NCBI RefSeq assembly: GCF_030151085.1
Contig: NZ_JASLER010000093.1
Location: forward strand, 1-64,000
Reading direction: 5' to 3'
Length of the DNA: 64,000 nucleotides
Source: Bacteroides sp.
GTDB taxonomy: Bacteria > Bacteroidota > Bacteroidia > Bacteroidales > Bacteroidaceae
Below are positions 8,801 to 17,155 of this stretch, piece by piece; within the stretch, counting starts at the first letter, position 1, and every line of letters begins with the position of its first letter. A model generated the notes under the pieces. It did not search any database and had not been told where the DNA came from. It worked only from the letters and a program-made list of their open reading frames with translations. Both the position numbers and the translations under genes were made by a program.

Positions 8801-8860
8801 AGGCGCGGATTGCACGGGCTACACGGTATTCCATCCGTGAAGTCCGCGTAATCCGCGCCT
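8801..8860. repeat. 60-bp imperfect palindrome between porin and pgk
   Basis: An 11-bp perfect outer arm (AGGCGCGGATT at 8801-8811, AATCCGCGCCT at 8850-8860) encloses a partly paired middle and an inner CACGG/CCGTG hairpin at 8822-8839. It is far more GC-rich than its surroundings. Similar CGCGGATT-type repeats are scattered in Bacteroides intergenic regions, as I recall. It lies downstream of pgk and could act as its terminator, although no clear T-run follows. Confidence 0.7.
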
Positions 8861-8886
8861 TATGAAATAGGCATAAAGCCTGTTAC

Positions 8887-10143
8887 TTATTCGTTGATTG
8901 CAGCAATACCCGGAAGAACTTTTCCTTCAATTGCTTCGAGCAATGCACCACCACCGGTTGACACGTATGATACGCCGTCTGCCAAACCGAACTTGTTAAC
9001 ACAAGCAACAGAGTCACCACCACCTACGAGTGAGAAAGCACCGTTCTTAGTAGCTTCAACGATAGCTTCGCCTACAGCACGTGAGCCGTGAGTGAAGTTT
9101 TCGAATTCGAATACACCTGTAGGACCGTTCCAAAGAATAGTCTTTGAGTTCTTGATAACGTCAGCGAAGATTTCTTCAGTCTTAGGACCGATATCCAGAC
9201 CTTCCCAACCATCAGGAATTTCGTCTACTGCACAGAACTTAGTGTTAGCATCGTTAGAGAAAGCGTCAGCGATTTTAGCATCAACAGCTAATACAAGGTT
9301 TACACCTTTTTCTTTTGCTTTTTTAATCAAGTCAAGAGCCAGATCCAGTTTGTCATCTTCACAGATAGAGATACCGATCTTGCCACCCATAGCCTTAGTG
9401 AAAGTATAAGTCATACCACCGGCGATGATCAGGTTATCAACCTTGTCAAGCAAGTTTTCGATGATTTCAATTTTAGAAGAAACCTTAGAACCACCCATGA
9501 TAGCAGTGAACGGACGTTTGATGTCATTCAATACTTTATCAACAGCCTTCACTTCTTTTTCCATCAGGTAACCGAACATTTTGCTGTCTTTGTCGAAATA
9601 TTTAGCGATCAAAGCTGTAGAAGCGTGTGCACGGTGAGCTGTACCGAATGCGTCGTTTACATAGCAGTCAGCATAAGAAGCCAATTTCTTGGTGAATTCT
9701 TTCTGGCTTTCTTTAACGGCTTTCTTAGCGGCAGCTTTTTCTTCGTCTGTAGCATCTTCAGCTAAGCCACGAGGCTTGCCTTCTTCTTCTGCATAGAAAC
9801 GAAGGTTTTCGAGCAACAATACTTCACCTGGTTGCAGAGCAGCAGCTTTCACTGCAGCTTCTTCGCCCATACAGTCGTTAGCAAACTGTACTTCAACGCC
9901 CAGCAGGTCAGATAAATGTTTCAGGATGTGCTTCAAAGAAAACTTATCAGCCGGACCTTTCGGACGACCGAGGTGAGAACCGATAATTATACTACCGCCG
10001 TCAGCCAAAATCTTCTTCAAAGTAGGAAGAGCAGCACGCATGCGGGTATCATCTGTAATGTTGAAGTTTTCGTCCAAGGGTACATTGAAGTCCACACGAA
10101 CGAATGCCTTTTTTCCGGCAAAGTTAAATTGATCAATTGTCAT
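8887..10143 (-). CDS. pgk: phosphoglycerate kinase
   Basis: Glycolytic enzyme transferring phosphate from 1,3-bisphosphoglycerate to ADP. 418 residues. The N-terminal signature is KKAFVRVDFNVPLD. The substrate-binding blocks are GSHLGRPKG and HRAHAST, and the nucleotide-binding C-domain has MGGSKVSSKIEIIENLL, NGPTGVFEFENF and LVGGGDSVACV. The family is universally conserved, so the call is secure. Monocistronic by appearance, with a TAACTTTG promoter element 47 bases upstream and the 60-bp palindrome downstream. Codon use is that of a highly expressed gene. Confidence 0.98.
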   Translation of the reverse strand: MTIDQFNFAGKKAFVRVDFNVPLDENFNITDDTRMRAALPTLKKILADGGSIIIGSHLGRPKGPADKFSLKHILKHLSDLLGVEVQFANDCMGEEAAVKAAALQPGEVLLLENLRFYAEEEGKPRGLAEDATDEEKAAAKKAVKESQKEFTKKLASYADCYVNDAFGTAHRAHASTALIAKYFDKDSKMFGYLMEKEVKAVDKVLNDIKRPFTAIMGGSKVSSKIEIIENLLDKVDNLIIAGGMTYTFTKAMGGKIGISICEDDKLDLALDLIKKAKEKGVNLVLAVDAKIADAFSNDANTKFCAVDEIPDGWEGLDIGPKTEEIFADVIKNSKTILWNGPTGVFEFENFTHGSRAVGEAIVEATKNGAFSLVGGGDSVACVNKFGLADGVSYVSTGGGALLEAIEGKVLPGIAAINE

Positions 10144-10189
10144 AATACTCTATTTATTTAAAAGTGTTACTAATTCTTTTTTGTGAGCG

Positions 10190-10197
10190 CAAAGTTA
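10190..10197 (-). promoter_or_regulatory. pgk promoter -7 element
   Basis: On the minus strand TAACTTTG matches the Bacteroides -7 consensus TAnnTTTG. It sits 47 bases before the pgk ATG, leaving a leader of about 40 bases. I see no clear -33 TTTG. Confidence 0.6.
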
Positions 10198-10232
10198 CTA
10201 TTTATTTCTCTTTTTCGCTATGAATTCGTAAT

Positions 10233-10907
10233 TTATTCTTCGTCTTTACTGCTCTCTTGGGTTACTTTATATTTCTGGCAGTAATATTTGCACAGCAATT
10301 GTAAACCGCAGTTGTCACATTGTGGTGTACGTGCCTGGCACACATAACGGCCATGTAGAATAAGCCAATGATGGGCAATAGGAATGTCGGCTTCGGGTAT
10401 GTGTTTTACCAGTTCTTTTTCTACACTGAACGGCGTGGTACATTTGTCGGACACTAAGCCTAAACGGTGGCTTACACGGAATACATGTGTATCTACAGCC
10501 ATTGCAGCTTTATTAAAAACAACAGACTGAATAACATTAGCTGTTTTGCGTCCTACACCGGGGAGTTTGATGAGTTCTTCCAGAGTGCCGGGTACTTTGC
10601 TGTTAAAGTCTTTCACCAGCATTTTTGCCATACCGACCAAGTGCTTGGCTTTGTTGTTAGGATAAGAGACGCTACGGATGTATTCGTATACTACTTCGGG
10701 AGTGGTAGCAGCAAGTGCTTCCGGGGTAGGGAAGGCTTGATAGAGTCCGGGGGTAATCATGTTTACCCGTTTGTCTGTACATTGTGCAGAGAGAATAACT
10801 GCTATCAGTAGCTCGAACGGATCATTATAATGTAACTCGGTCTCGGCTATCGGACGGTTTTTCCTGAACCAGGCAATTATTTTCTCATAACGTTCTTTCT
10901 TTCTCAT
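10233..10907 (-). CDS. nth: endonuclease III
   Basis: Base-excision repair glycosylase/AP lyase for oxidised pyrimidines. 224 residues. The helix-hairpin-helix is LPGVGRKTANV with catalytic Lys121, and the catalytic aspartate is Asp139 in AVDTHVFR. The iron-sulfur loop is complete: CQARTPQCDNCGLQLLC, spacing C-x6-C-x2-C-x5-C. Its start overlaps the stop of the upstream MFS gene by 4 bases, so it is translationally coupled to that transporter. The pairing has no obvious functional meaning. Confidence 0.96.
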   Translation of the reverse strand: MRKKERYEKIIAWFRKNRPIAETELHYNDPFELLIAVILSAQCTDKRVNMITPGLYQAFPTPEALAATTPEVVYEYIRSVSYPNNKAKHLVGMAKMLVKDFNSKVPGTLEELIKLPGVGRKTANVIQSVVFNKAAMAVDTHVFRVSHRLGLVSDKCTTPFSVEKELVKHIPEADIPIAHHWLILHGRYVCQARTPQCDNCGLQLLCKYYCQKYKVTQESSKDEE

Positions 10908-12100
10908 CTTAATTTGTTTTTATGATAATGCGGTGAAACTTTCAAATTGAAATAAAAAACAGAAATTACTGTAAGGCATGCACCAAAAAAGTAGGCCATA
11001 TCAAATGAGGTGATTTGAGCGATATATCCACCGGCAGTCAGTCCGATACCAATGCCTACATCCCATGAAGTAAGATAGGTGGAAGTAGCTGTACCGCGTT
11101 GGCTATTGGGAGCCAGATTGACAAATAGCGTATTGAATGCCGGGAACATTGTTCCGAAGCCTACTCCCAACAGGAGGGCTACCATAAAGAATAATATATT
11201 TGTCAGTTCCGGAGTTATTTTCATCAAAATGCCGCAAGCAGACAGAATAAAGAAGCAGGAACAAACAAGATATAGCCCTAAAGTAATAACTTGGGTAATA
11301 CGTCCCTTATCTACTTGTTTACCAGAGAATATGCGTGAAACAGCCATGCCGACAGCCATAAAAGTAAAGAAAAGCCCGGAGTTCAGAGAAATTCCGATTT
11401 CTTTAGCATACATGGCTATATAGGTGCTCGTCATACCGTATGGTATAGAGAGTAGGAGTAGGGCAATTCCGGCAGGAATTCCTTTCAATAATACAAAGCG
11501 GTCCAATGATATAGGTTCACGTTTGACGGGTTGCTTTGGAGGTGTCTTAACCAAACATGCGGCAACAAATCCGATAGTTCCTGATATAAGTGAGCAAGCA
11601 AAGATCGTTTCAAAAGAATAAGCATCGTGCATAAAAAGTCCGATCATCGGACCGAAGCTCATGGCGGTATTGTTCATCAAGCCATAGTAGCCTACAGCTT
11701 CACCGCGTCGAGAGGAAGGGGTGATATCGATTACTATCGTATTTCCGGCTACTGTTACCATTCCGAAGGCAAGTCCGTGAACTACCCTCAACATAATGAA
11801 GATAGACAAAATACCTGCCAGCATATATCCGGCAAAAATAGTAATGAATATAAAATATGCCACCAGGTATAGTGGTTTGCGTGATAAAGTATCAAGCAGA
11901 TAACCGGAAAAAGGACGGATACAAAGAGAGGCAACAGTGTAGCATGACAAGATAACACCTACTGCTGCATTTCCGGTATTGAATACCTCCGTTAAGTAGA
12001 ATGGCAGAATAGGTAGTATCAGATAAAAGGCAAAGTACAAAAGGAAGTTGGCAGCCAGAATCAGGCAATAACCGGGAGTTACAAGTTTGTCTTTTGCCAT
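10904..12100 (-). CDS. MFS transporter, drug-efflux-like
   Basis: About 398 residues with twelve predicted membrane segments, beginning GYCLILAANFLLYFAFYLILPILPFYL. The loop PFSGYLLDTLSRKPLYL after helix 2 is the MFS motif A region (G-x-x-x-D-x-x-x-R-K). RRGEAVGYYGLMNNTAMSFGPMIG is typical of YfcJ/arabinose-efflux-type MFS exporters. The frame is open from 12178, but those 26 extra residues come from a repeat, and the ATG at 12100 (MAKDKLVTPGY) is the natural start. Coupled to nth by a 4-base overlap. Substrate unknown. Confidence 0.85.
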   Translation of the reverse strand: MAKDKLVTPGYCLILAANFLLYFAFYLILPILPFYLTEVFNTGNAAVGVILSCYTVASLCIRPFSGYLLDTLSRKPLYLVAYFIFITIFAGYMLAGILSIFIMLRVVHGLAFGMVTVAGNTIVIDITPSSRRGEAVGYYGLMNNTAMSFGPMIGLFMHDAYSFETIFACSLISGTIGFVAACLVKTPPKQPVKREPISLDRFVLLKGIPAGIALLLLSIPYGMTSTYIAMYAKEIGISLNSGLFFTFMAVGMAVSRIFSGKQVDKGRITQVITLGLYLVCSCFFILSACGILMKITPELTNILFFMVALLLGVGFGTMFPAFNTLFVNLAPNSQRGTATSTYLTSWDVGIGIGLTAGGYIAQITSFDMAYFFGACLTVISVFYFNLKVSPHYHKNKLR

Positions 12101-12125
12101 AACATTATAGTGATTAATGATTAAC

Positions 12126-12190
12126 GATAAACGATTAGTGATTAATAGTATACTGGGAATGTGCAGCCTACTAATCACTAATCGTTTATC
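12126..12190. repeat. 19-bp perfect inverted repeat
   Basis: GATAAACGATTAGTGATTA at 12126-12144 is repeated inverted at 12172-12190 around a 27-base loop. It fills the gap between the pheS stop and the MFS start on the minus strand. It can fold as a stem-loop at the end of the pheS transcript, but lacks a T-run. Short related motifs (ATTAATGATTA) flank it. Confidence 0.8.
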
Positions 12191-12202
12191 ACTAATTACT
12201 AT

Positions 12203-13222
12203 TTAGTACGCGCTCTCGAATTCTTTCAAGAAGCGTGTATCATTTTCAGAGAACATACGAAGGTCTTTAACTTGGTATTTTAAGTTGGTAATACGCTCTA
12301 TACCCATACCGAGTGCATAACCACTATAGACTTTGCTGTCTATACCGTTACTTTCCAATACATTCGGATCGACCATACCACAACCTAAGATTTCAACCCA
12401 TCCGGTATGTTTGCAGAAAGGACAACCTTTTCCACCACAAATGTTACAGCTGATATCCATTTCAGCACTTGGCTCTGTGAAGGGGAAGTATGACGGACGC
12501 AGACGAATCTTAGTATCGTTGCCGAACATTTCTTTAGCGAAGAGCAGTAACGCTTGCTTCAGGTCAGTAAAAGATACATCTTTGTCAATGTACAAGGCTT
12601 CTACCTGATGGAAGAAACAGTGCGCGCGGTAACTGATGGCTTCATTACGGTATACGCGTCCCGGACAGATAATGCGGATAGGAGGCTCTGAAGTTTCCAT
12701 AGCACGAGTCTGTACGGATGAGGTGTGAGTACGCAGTACAACATCAGGATGTGCTTCAATAAAGAAAGTATCTTGCATGTCACGGGCAGGATGGTCTTCT
12801 GCAAAGTTCAGTGCAGAGAACACATGCCAGTCGTCCTCAATTTCCGGACCTTCGGCAATACTGAAACCGAGACGGGCAAATATATCGATAATTTCGTTCT
12901 TTACGATAGTCAGGGGGTGACGTGTGCCTAGTTCCATTGGATAAGCGGAACGGGTTAGATCAAGATCATCACAACCGTTGTCCTGGCTTTCGAACTGTTC
13001 TTTCAAAGCATTGATTTTGTCTTGTGCTTTGGTTTTCAGTTCATTCAGTCTCATGCCGACTTCTTTCTTTTGATCGGCTGCAACATTACGGAAGTCCGCC
13101 ATCAAGTCGTTGATGGCTCCTTTTTTACTAAGGAATTTGATGCGAAGAGCTTCCAACTCTTCTGCATTGGCAGCTTTCAGTGCTTCAACTTCAGCAAGAA
13201 GTTGTTCGATTTTAGCTATCAT
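12203..13222 (-). CDS. pheS: phenylalanyl-tRNA synthetase alpha subunit
   Basis: Catalytic subunit of the tetrameric enzyme charging tRNA-Phe. 339 residues: an N-terminal coiled coil (about 1-85) for tRNA contact, then the class II core. Motif 2 is RIICPGRVYRNEAISYRAHC and motif 3 is YALGMGIERITNL. The signature HPLTIVKNEI and FHQVEALYIDK are visible. A cysteine-rich insert, SCNICGGKGCPFCKHTGW near 270, could bind zinc. I believe it is a lineage trait of Bacteroidota PheS. pheT is not adjacent, as often in this phylum. Confidence 0.97.
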   Translation of the reverse strand: MIAKIEQLLAEVEALKAANAEELEALRIKFLSKKGAINDLMADFRNVAADQKKEVGMRLNELKTKAQDKINALKEQFESQDNGCDDLDLTRSAYPMELGTRHPLTIVKNEIIDIFARLGFSIAEGPEIEDDWHVFSALNFAEDHPARDMQDTFFIEAHPDVVLRTHTSSVQTRAMETSEPPIRIICPGRVYRNEAISYRAHCFFHQVEALYIDKDVSFTDLKQALLLFAKEMFGNDTKIRLRPSYFPFTEPSAEMDISCNICGGKGCPFCKHTGWVEILGCGMVDPNVLESNGIDSKVYSGYALGMGIERITNLKYQVKDLRMFSENDTRFLKEFESAY

Positions 13223-13266
13223 ATCTTGTAATTTTGTTTATTTCCCATTCATGCATAAAAGCGGTG

Positions 13267-13274
13267 CAAAGATA
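13267..13274 (-). promoter_or_regulatory. pheS promoter -7 element
   Basis: TATCTTTG on the minus strand, 45 bases before the pheS ATG, is a perfect TAnnTTTG element. The -33 region is not obvious. Confidence 0.65.
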
Positions 13275-13421
13275 CAATTTTATCATTGTTTTGCCGCTAA
13301 TCACAGAATAATATTCGAGGAAATGCTGAATTTATTCATTGTATGCGAGTTTAAGTAGTTCAGTTTGCTAATGAAACTTTTTTTCGATGCCTTCAAAAGA
13401 TTCATTATTTACTAGCGAATC

Positions 13422-13505
13422 TATATTTCACGAGTTGAAATATAAATTTCAGCCTTTGATTTTTATATTTCACGGCTTGAAATATAGATTTCAAGTGTTG
13501 ATATG
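13422..13505. repeat. 21-bp tandem array of near-palindromes
   Basis: Four 21-bp units begin at 13422, 13443, 13464 and 13485, each starting TAnATTTCA and having TTGA at positions 14-17. Units 1 and 3 are 19/21 identical and are perfect dyads (TATATTTCA, 5-base centre, TGAAATATA). The 420-base gap 13223-13642 is otherwise empty apart from two -7 elements. The array lies between the divergent pheS and sialidase genes and could be a multi-site operator. Confidence 0.8.
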
Positions 13506-13607
13506 TAGTTTCTTTTGCGATTAAGAAAACTTTCCTTGGTATCAATGAACTGTTTTCTTAGGCAAGTGAAAAAGTATGATGTAGTGCTTATAAGTCATTT
13601 TTTTATG

Positions 13608-13615
13608 TAGTTTTG
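13608..13615 (+). promoter_or_regulatory. sialidase promoter -7 element
   Basis: TAGTTTTG matches TAnnTTTG and lies 27 bases before the sialidase ATG at 13643. No -33 TTTG is evident. Confidence 0.55.
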
Positions 13616-13642
13616 CTGATAATAATCAAATCTAATTGCACT

Positions 13643-15313
13643 ATGAAATCATTATTTACTTTTATTGTTGTGAGTTTCGTTATATTCTCCATTCAAGCTT
13701 CTGATACTCTTTTTGTGAAAGAGGCTCAAATACCTATTCTTGTTGAACGGCAGGATAATATTCTGTTTTATTTGCAGTTGACAGCCAAAGAAACTCAGTC
13801 GTTGGATAATCTAGTATTGCGTTTCGGTGAAGATACTGATATGAATACTATACAATCAGTGAAACTATATTATGGCGGTACGGAAGCATTGCAAAATTAT
13901 GGAAAAAAACGCTTTGCTCCTACATCTTATTTATCTGCATTTACTCCGGGTAAAACTCTAAAAGCCAATCCGTCTTATTCCATTTTGAAATCTCAGATAG
14001 ATTGTCCGCAACAGAATATTGAATTGAAAGGAGTTGAGAAGTTATATCCAGGGGTAAATTATTTTTGGGTCAGTATACAAATGAAGCGCGATGTGCCACT
14101 AACCACTAAGGTGTCAGTGGAGATCGTATCGGCTTCATTGGATGGAAAGCGAGCGCTTATAGAAGTCGTATCTCCACAAAATATAGAACATCGTGTGGGA
14201 ATAGGAGTGCATCATGCCGGAGACGATGGAGTTTCTGCATTCCGTATTCCCGGATTGGTAACGACGAATAAAGGTACATTGCTGGGTGTCTATGATGTAC
14301 GTTACAATAATTCTTATGATTTGCAGGAACATGTAGATGTAGGGCTTAGCCGTAGTACAGATGGCGGACAGACATGGGAGAAAATGCGATTACCTTTATC
14401 TTTTGGAGAAACAGGTGGATTGCCTGCCGGGCAAAATGGGGTAGGAGATCCTTCTATATTAGTTGATACTAAGACAAATACGATTTGGGTTGTAGCTGCG
14501 TGGACACATGGCATGGGTAATCAACGGGCTTGGGTAAGTTCTCATCCTGGCTTGGATATGAACCATACTGCCCAGTTGGTTATGACTAAAAGTACAGATG
14601 ATGGTAAAAGCTGGTCAAAACCTATCAATATCACGGAGCAAGTGAAAGATCCGTCTTGGTATTTCCTGTTGCAAGGTCCCGGACGAGGTATAACAATGCA
14701 TGATGGAACTTTAGTTTTTCCTACTCAGTATATTGATTCTACCCGTATTCCGAATGCAGGGGTTATGTATAGCCGGGATCATGGAAAAACATGGAAACTA
14801 CATAATCTCGCCCGTACAAATACTACCGAAGCACAGGTGGTGGAAGTAGAACCCGGAGTCTTGATGCTGAATATGCGTGATAACCGTGGAGGTAGTCGTG
14901 CTGTAGCTACAACAAATGATTTGGGCCGTACTTGGACTGAGCATATATCATCGCGTAGTGCATTGCAGGAACCAGTTTGCATGGCAAGTCTTATCTGTGT
15001 AAAAGCTGCTGATAATAGCTTGGGCAAGGATCTTTTGTTATTCTCAAATCCGAATTCTACAGAAGACAGGAAATTCATCACTATAAAAGCCAGTTTAGAT
15101 AATGGTATAACTTGGCTGCCTGAACATCAGGTACTGCTTGATGAAGAAGGTAGCTGGGGATATTCATGCTTATCGATGGTAGATAAAGAGACGGTGGGAA
15201 TACTCTATGAGAGTAGTGTGGCTCAAATGACTTTTCAGGTAGTTAAATTGGAAGACATAATAAAAAAGTTCTACTTCACTATATTGAAGTTTAACAAACA
15301 ATTGTATGATTAG
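13643..15313 (+). CDS. nanH: GH33 exo-sialidase
   Basis: Secreted enzyme removing terminal sialic acid from host glycans. The signal peptide is MKSLFTFIVVSFVIFSIQA. An N-terminal carbohydrate-binding-like domain (to about 180) precedes the six-bladed propeller. The FRIP arginine motif is FRIPGL near residue 200. Asp-boxes are SRSTDGGQTW, TKSTDDGKSW, YSRDHGKTW, TTNDLGRTW and ASLDNGITW. About 556 residues, normal for Bacteroides sialidases. The ATG at 13643 gives the signal peptide; the upstream open frame (from 13613) overlaps the promoter. It heads the ECF/SusCD locus, whose sigma gene follows 57 bases later with its own promoter. Confidence 0.95.
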   Translation: MKSLFTFIVVSFVIFSIQASDTLFVKEAQIPILVERQDNILFYLQLTAKETQSLDNLVLRFGEDTDMNTIQSVKLYYGGTEALQNYGKKRFAPTSYLSAFTPGKTLKANPSYSILKSQIDCPQQNIELKGVEKLYPGVNYFWVSIQMKRDVPLTTKVSVEIVSASLDGKRALIEVVSPQNIEHRVGIGVHHAGDDGVSAFRIPGLVTTNKGTLLGVYDVRYNNSYDLQEHVDVGLSRSTDGGQTWEKMRLPLSFGETGGLPAGQNGVGDPSILVDTKTNTIWVVAAWTHGMGNQRAWVSSHPGLDMNHTAQLVMTKSTDDGKSWSKPINITEQVKDPSWYFLLQGPGRGITMHDGTLVFPTQYIDSTRIPNAGVMYSRDHGKTWKLHNLARTNTTEAQVVEVEPGVLMLNMRDNRGGSRAVATTNDLGRTWTEHISSRSALQEPVCMASLICVKAADNSLGKDLLLFSNPNSTEDRKFITIKASLDNGITWLPEHQVLLDEEGSWGYSCLSMVDKETVGILYESSVAQMTFQVVKLEDIIKKFYFTILKFNKQLYD

Positions 15314-15327
15314 AAATACAAAAAAAC

Positions 15328-15335
15328 TATATTTG
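15328..15335 (+). promoter_or_regulatory. -7 element before ECF sigma gene
   Basis: TATATTTG is a perfect TAnnTTTG, 35 bases before the TTG start at 15371. It suggests that the sigma gene is read by the housekeeping sigma factor independently of the sialidase. Confidence 0.55.
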
Positions 15336-15370
15336 CCACACAAACCATCTAAAACAGTCGCAATCTAATT

Positions 15371-15952
15371 TTGGAAACACACATTGATAATATTGAAGAA
15401 AGATTGATTAGTGCTTTGAAACTAGGATCTGATAAAGCCTTTGATAGTATATATCAGATGTATTCCAAACGTTTATATGCTTACTGTCTTCAATTTACTA
15501 AATCTCCAGAAGAATCTGAGGAAATCGTACAAGATGTTTTTGTGAAACTTTGGCAGAACCGTGCTCAAATCAGACAGAATGAAACTTTACGCTCATTGCT
15601 TTTTATTATGGCTAAGCATCATTTAATCAATGCTTATCGCTCTAAGATCAATCATCCGGTTTATGAAGAATTTGTCGATTATAAAGATACTTTATCTATT
15701 GAAGATGCGCATTCCCGTTTGGAATATAATGAATTTAAACAAGCATTTCAAAAAGCGATAGAATCGCTTCCTGACACCCAACGGAGAGTTATTAGTTTAT
15801 CGCGCATTCATCAGTTATCCAACAAAGAAATAGCTGAAAAACTCTCTCTTAGTGAGCAAACAGTAAAGAATCAGATATCACTTGGGCTGAAAGTCTTAAA
15901 GGAAAAATTGAATAAAATTTTGTGGATTATAATGTTACTATTTATTAATTAA
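15371..15952 (+). CDS. ECF-type RNA polymerase sigma factor (FecI-like)
   Basis: 193 residues with only regions 2 and 4. Region 2 includes YSKRLYAYCLQFTKSPEESEE and IVQDVFVKLWQN. Region 4 is the helix-turn-helix HQLSNKEIAEKLSLSEQTVKNQ. The hydrophobic tail ILWIIMLLFIN is usual in Bacteroides PUL sigma factors. The start is a TTG at 15371, as no ATG precedes region 2. It is followed by FecR, SusC with STN domain and SusD, the standard transenvelope signalling order. Released by FecR, it should drive the downstream operon; candidate target promoters lie at 15963 and 17070. Confidence 0.93.
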   Translation: METHIDNIEERLISALKLGSDKAFDSIYQMYSKRLYAYCLQFTKSPEESEEIVQDVFVKLWQNRAQIRQNETLRSLLFIMAKHHLINAYRSKINHPVYEEFVDYKDTLSIEDAHSRLEYNEFKQAFQKAIESLPDTQRRVISLSRIHQLSNKEIAEKLSLSEQTVKNQISLGLKVLKEKLNKILWIIMLLFIN

Positions 15953-15962
15953 ACAGGATATT

Positions 15963-15990
15963 TCGGTACTTTTTTGTGGTAGAGAATGTC
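15963..15990 (+). promoter_or_regulatory. candidate ECF promoter 1 (before FecR)
   Basis: TCGGTACT (15963-15970), 16 bases, then TGTC (15987-15990), 17 bases before the FecR ATG. The same pair occurs before susC at 17070. The layout resembles ECF -35 (GGAAC-like) and -10 (GTC) boxes. Inference from two copies only. Confidence 0.4.
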
Positions 15991-16006
15991 ACTATAATAA
16001 AATAGA

Positions 16007-16978
16007 ATGGATAGTTTAGAAAGCAAATATAGAAAAGATGTATTAACTCCTTCAGAGTTACAGGAACTTAGAGGGAAAGTTAACTCTATGTCCGACAATG
16101 AACTTGGCGAACAAATGTATCATTCATGGATAAACGAAGAAGTTGATTGTACGTTCGTCGAGGAAGAGAAAATAAGCAAAATGAAAGGCAATATTAATAA
16201 GGCTATCGGTAAAAAGTATTCAAAAAAATATCAACTTATTCGTATCGGACAAATTGCCGCTGCTGTTTTACTTCCGGTTTTTATTATCCTTTCAGCATAT
16301 CTTTATAATGAAAACAGGCAAATAACGTCGGATGATATGATTGTTTCGACAGGTAAAGGTGAACGGGCTAATGTGTCATTGCCTGATGGCACTACCATTT
16401 CTTTAAATTCGAATTCAAAGCTTAGTTATCTTCCAAAGACCTATAATCGAAAAGAAAGAAACATAAGTTTCAATGGAGAGGGATATTTTCAAGTTTATAA
16501 AAATAAGGATGTACCATTTATTATAAACTCTAAAGGATTACAGGTTAAGGTACTGGGCACGACATTCAACCTTTATGTACGTGAAAACTCTCAAAAAGCA
16601 GAACTGGCACTCGAAGAAGGAAGTGTATGGTTACAGTCTACTAAAAGCAGTAAGAATGTAGTGCTTCATCATAATCAAAAAGCAATTATTGACCAAGCAA
16701 CTGGAAATATAACTGTTATTGAAGACAAGGATATTAAAAAATCATCTGCTTGGCGACAAGGCGATATGATATTCCGGAATACTCCATTGTCTGAGGTACT
16801 TCAGAGTTTGGAAGAGAATTACAGTATAACTTTCAAAACCGACTGTAAGAGTTGTCTGATTGATAGGTTTACTGGGACTTTGCCTACTACTGATTTGAAC
16901 GAAGTACTTGAAGTTATTGAAAAATCTTATCATCTTAAAGCCGAAATATCTGGAAATGTAATTGTATTGACTGATTGA
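16007..16978 (+). CDS. FecR-family anti-sigma factor
   Basis: Inner-membrane regulator holding the neighbouring ECF sigma factor. Residues 1-75 are the cytoplasmic sigma-binding part, and the single membrane helix is IGQIAAAVLLPVFIILSAYLY near 85-105. The periplasmic FecR domain follows (GERANVSLPDGTTISLNSNSK, GEGYFQVYK, VKVLGTTFNLYV, ALEEGSVWL). The C-terminal domain (from about 245, FRNTPLSEVLQSLEENY) is the STN-contacting DUF4974 type. 323 residues is standard. It receives the signal from the STN domain of the adjacent SusC. Separated from the sigma gene by 54 bases holding a candidate ECF promoter. Confidence 0.93.
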   Translation: MDSLESKYRKDVLTPSELQELRGKVNSMSDNELGEQMYHSWINEEVDCTFVEEEKISKMKGNINKAIGKKYSKKYQLIRIGQIAAAVLLPVFIILSAYLYNENRQITSDDMIVSTGKGERANVSLPDGTTISLNSNSKLSYLPKTYNRKERNISFNGEGYFQVYKNKDVPFIINSKGLQVKVLGTTFNLYVRENSQKAELALEEGSVWLQSTKSSKNVVLHHNQKAIIDQATGNITVIEDKDIKKSSAWRQGDMIFRNTPLSEVLQSLEENYSITFKTDCKSCLIDRFTGTLPTTDLNEVLEVIEKSYHLKAEISGNVIVLTD

Positions 16979-17069
16979 CGTATGTATTAAAAAGGGGAGG
17001 AATACATGCTTTATTATAATTTTATGGTTGTTTTATATGTGTTTCTATGTTATAGAACATAATTAATTC

Positions 17070-17096
17070 TCGGTACTATCCATTATTAGCATTGTC
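17070..17096 (+). promoter_or_regulatory. candidate ECF promoter 2 (before susC)
   Basis: TCGGTACT (17070-17077), 15 bases, then TGTC (17093-17096), ending 59 bases before the SusC ATG. Shared with the site before FecR. A short dyad, ATGTT-ATAG-AACAT, lies just upstream (17047-17060). Confidence 0.4.
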
Positions 17097-17155
17097 TATA
17101 CTAACGATAATAGCTATTAAAACCATTTTATTATTAATCTTAATTTGATACAACC

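Noticed and set aside
12101..12178. 26-residue N-terminal extension of the MFS protein
   Set aside because: It is encoded by the 19-bp inverted repeat region; the natural start is the ATG at 12100.
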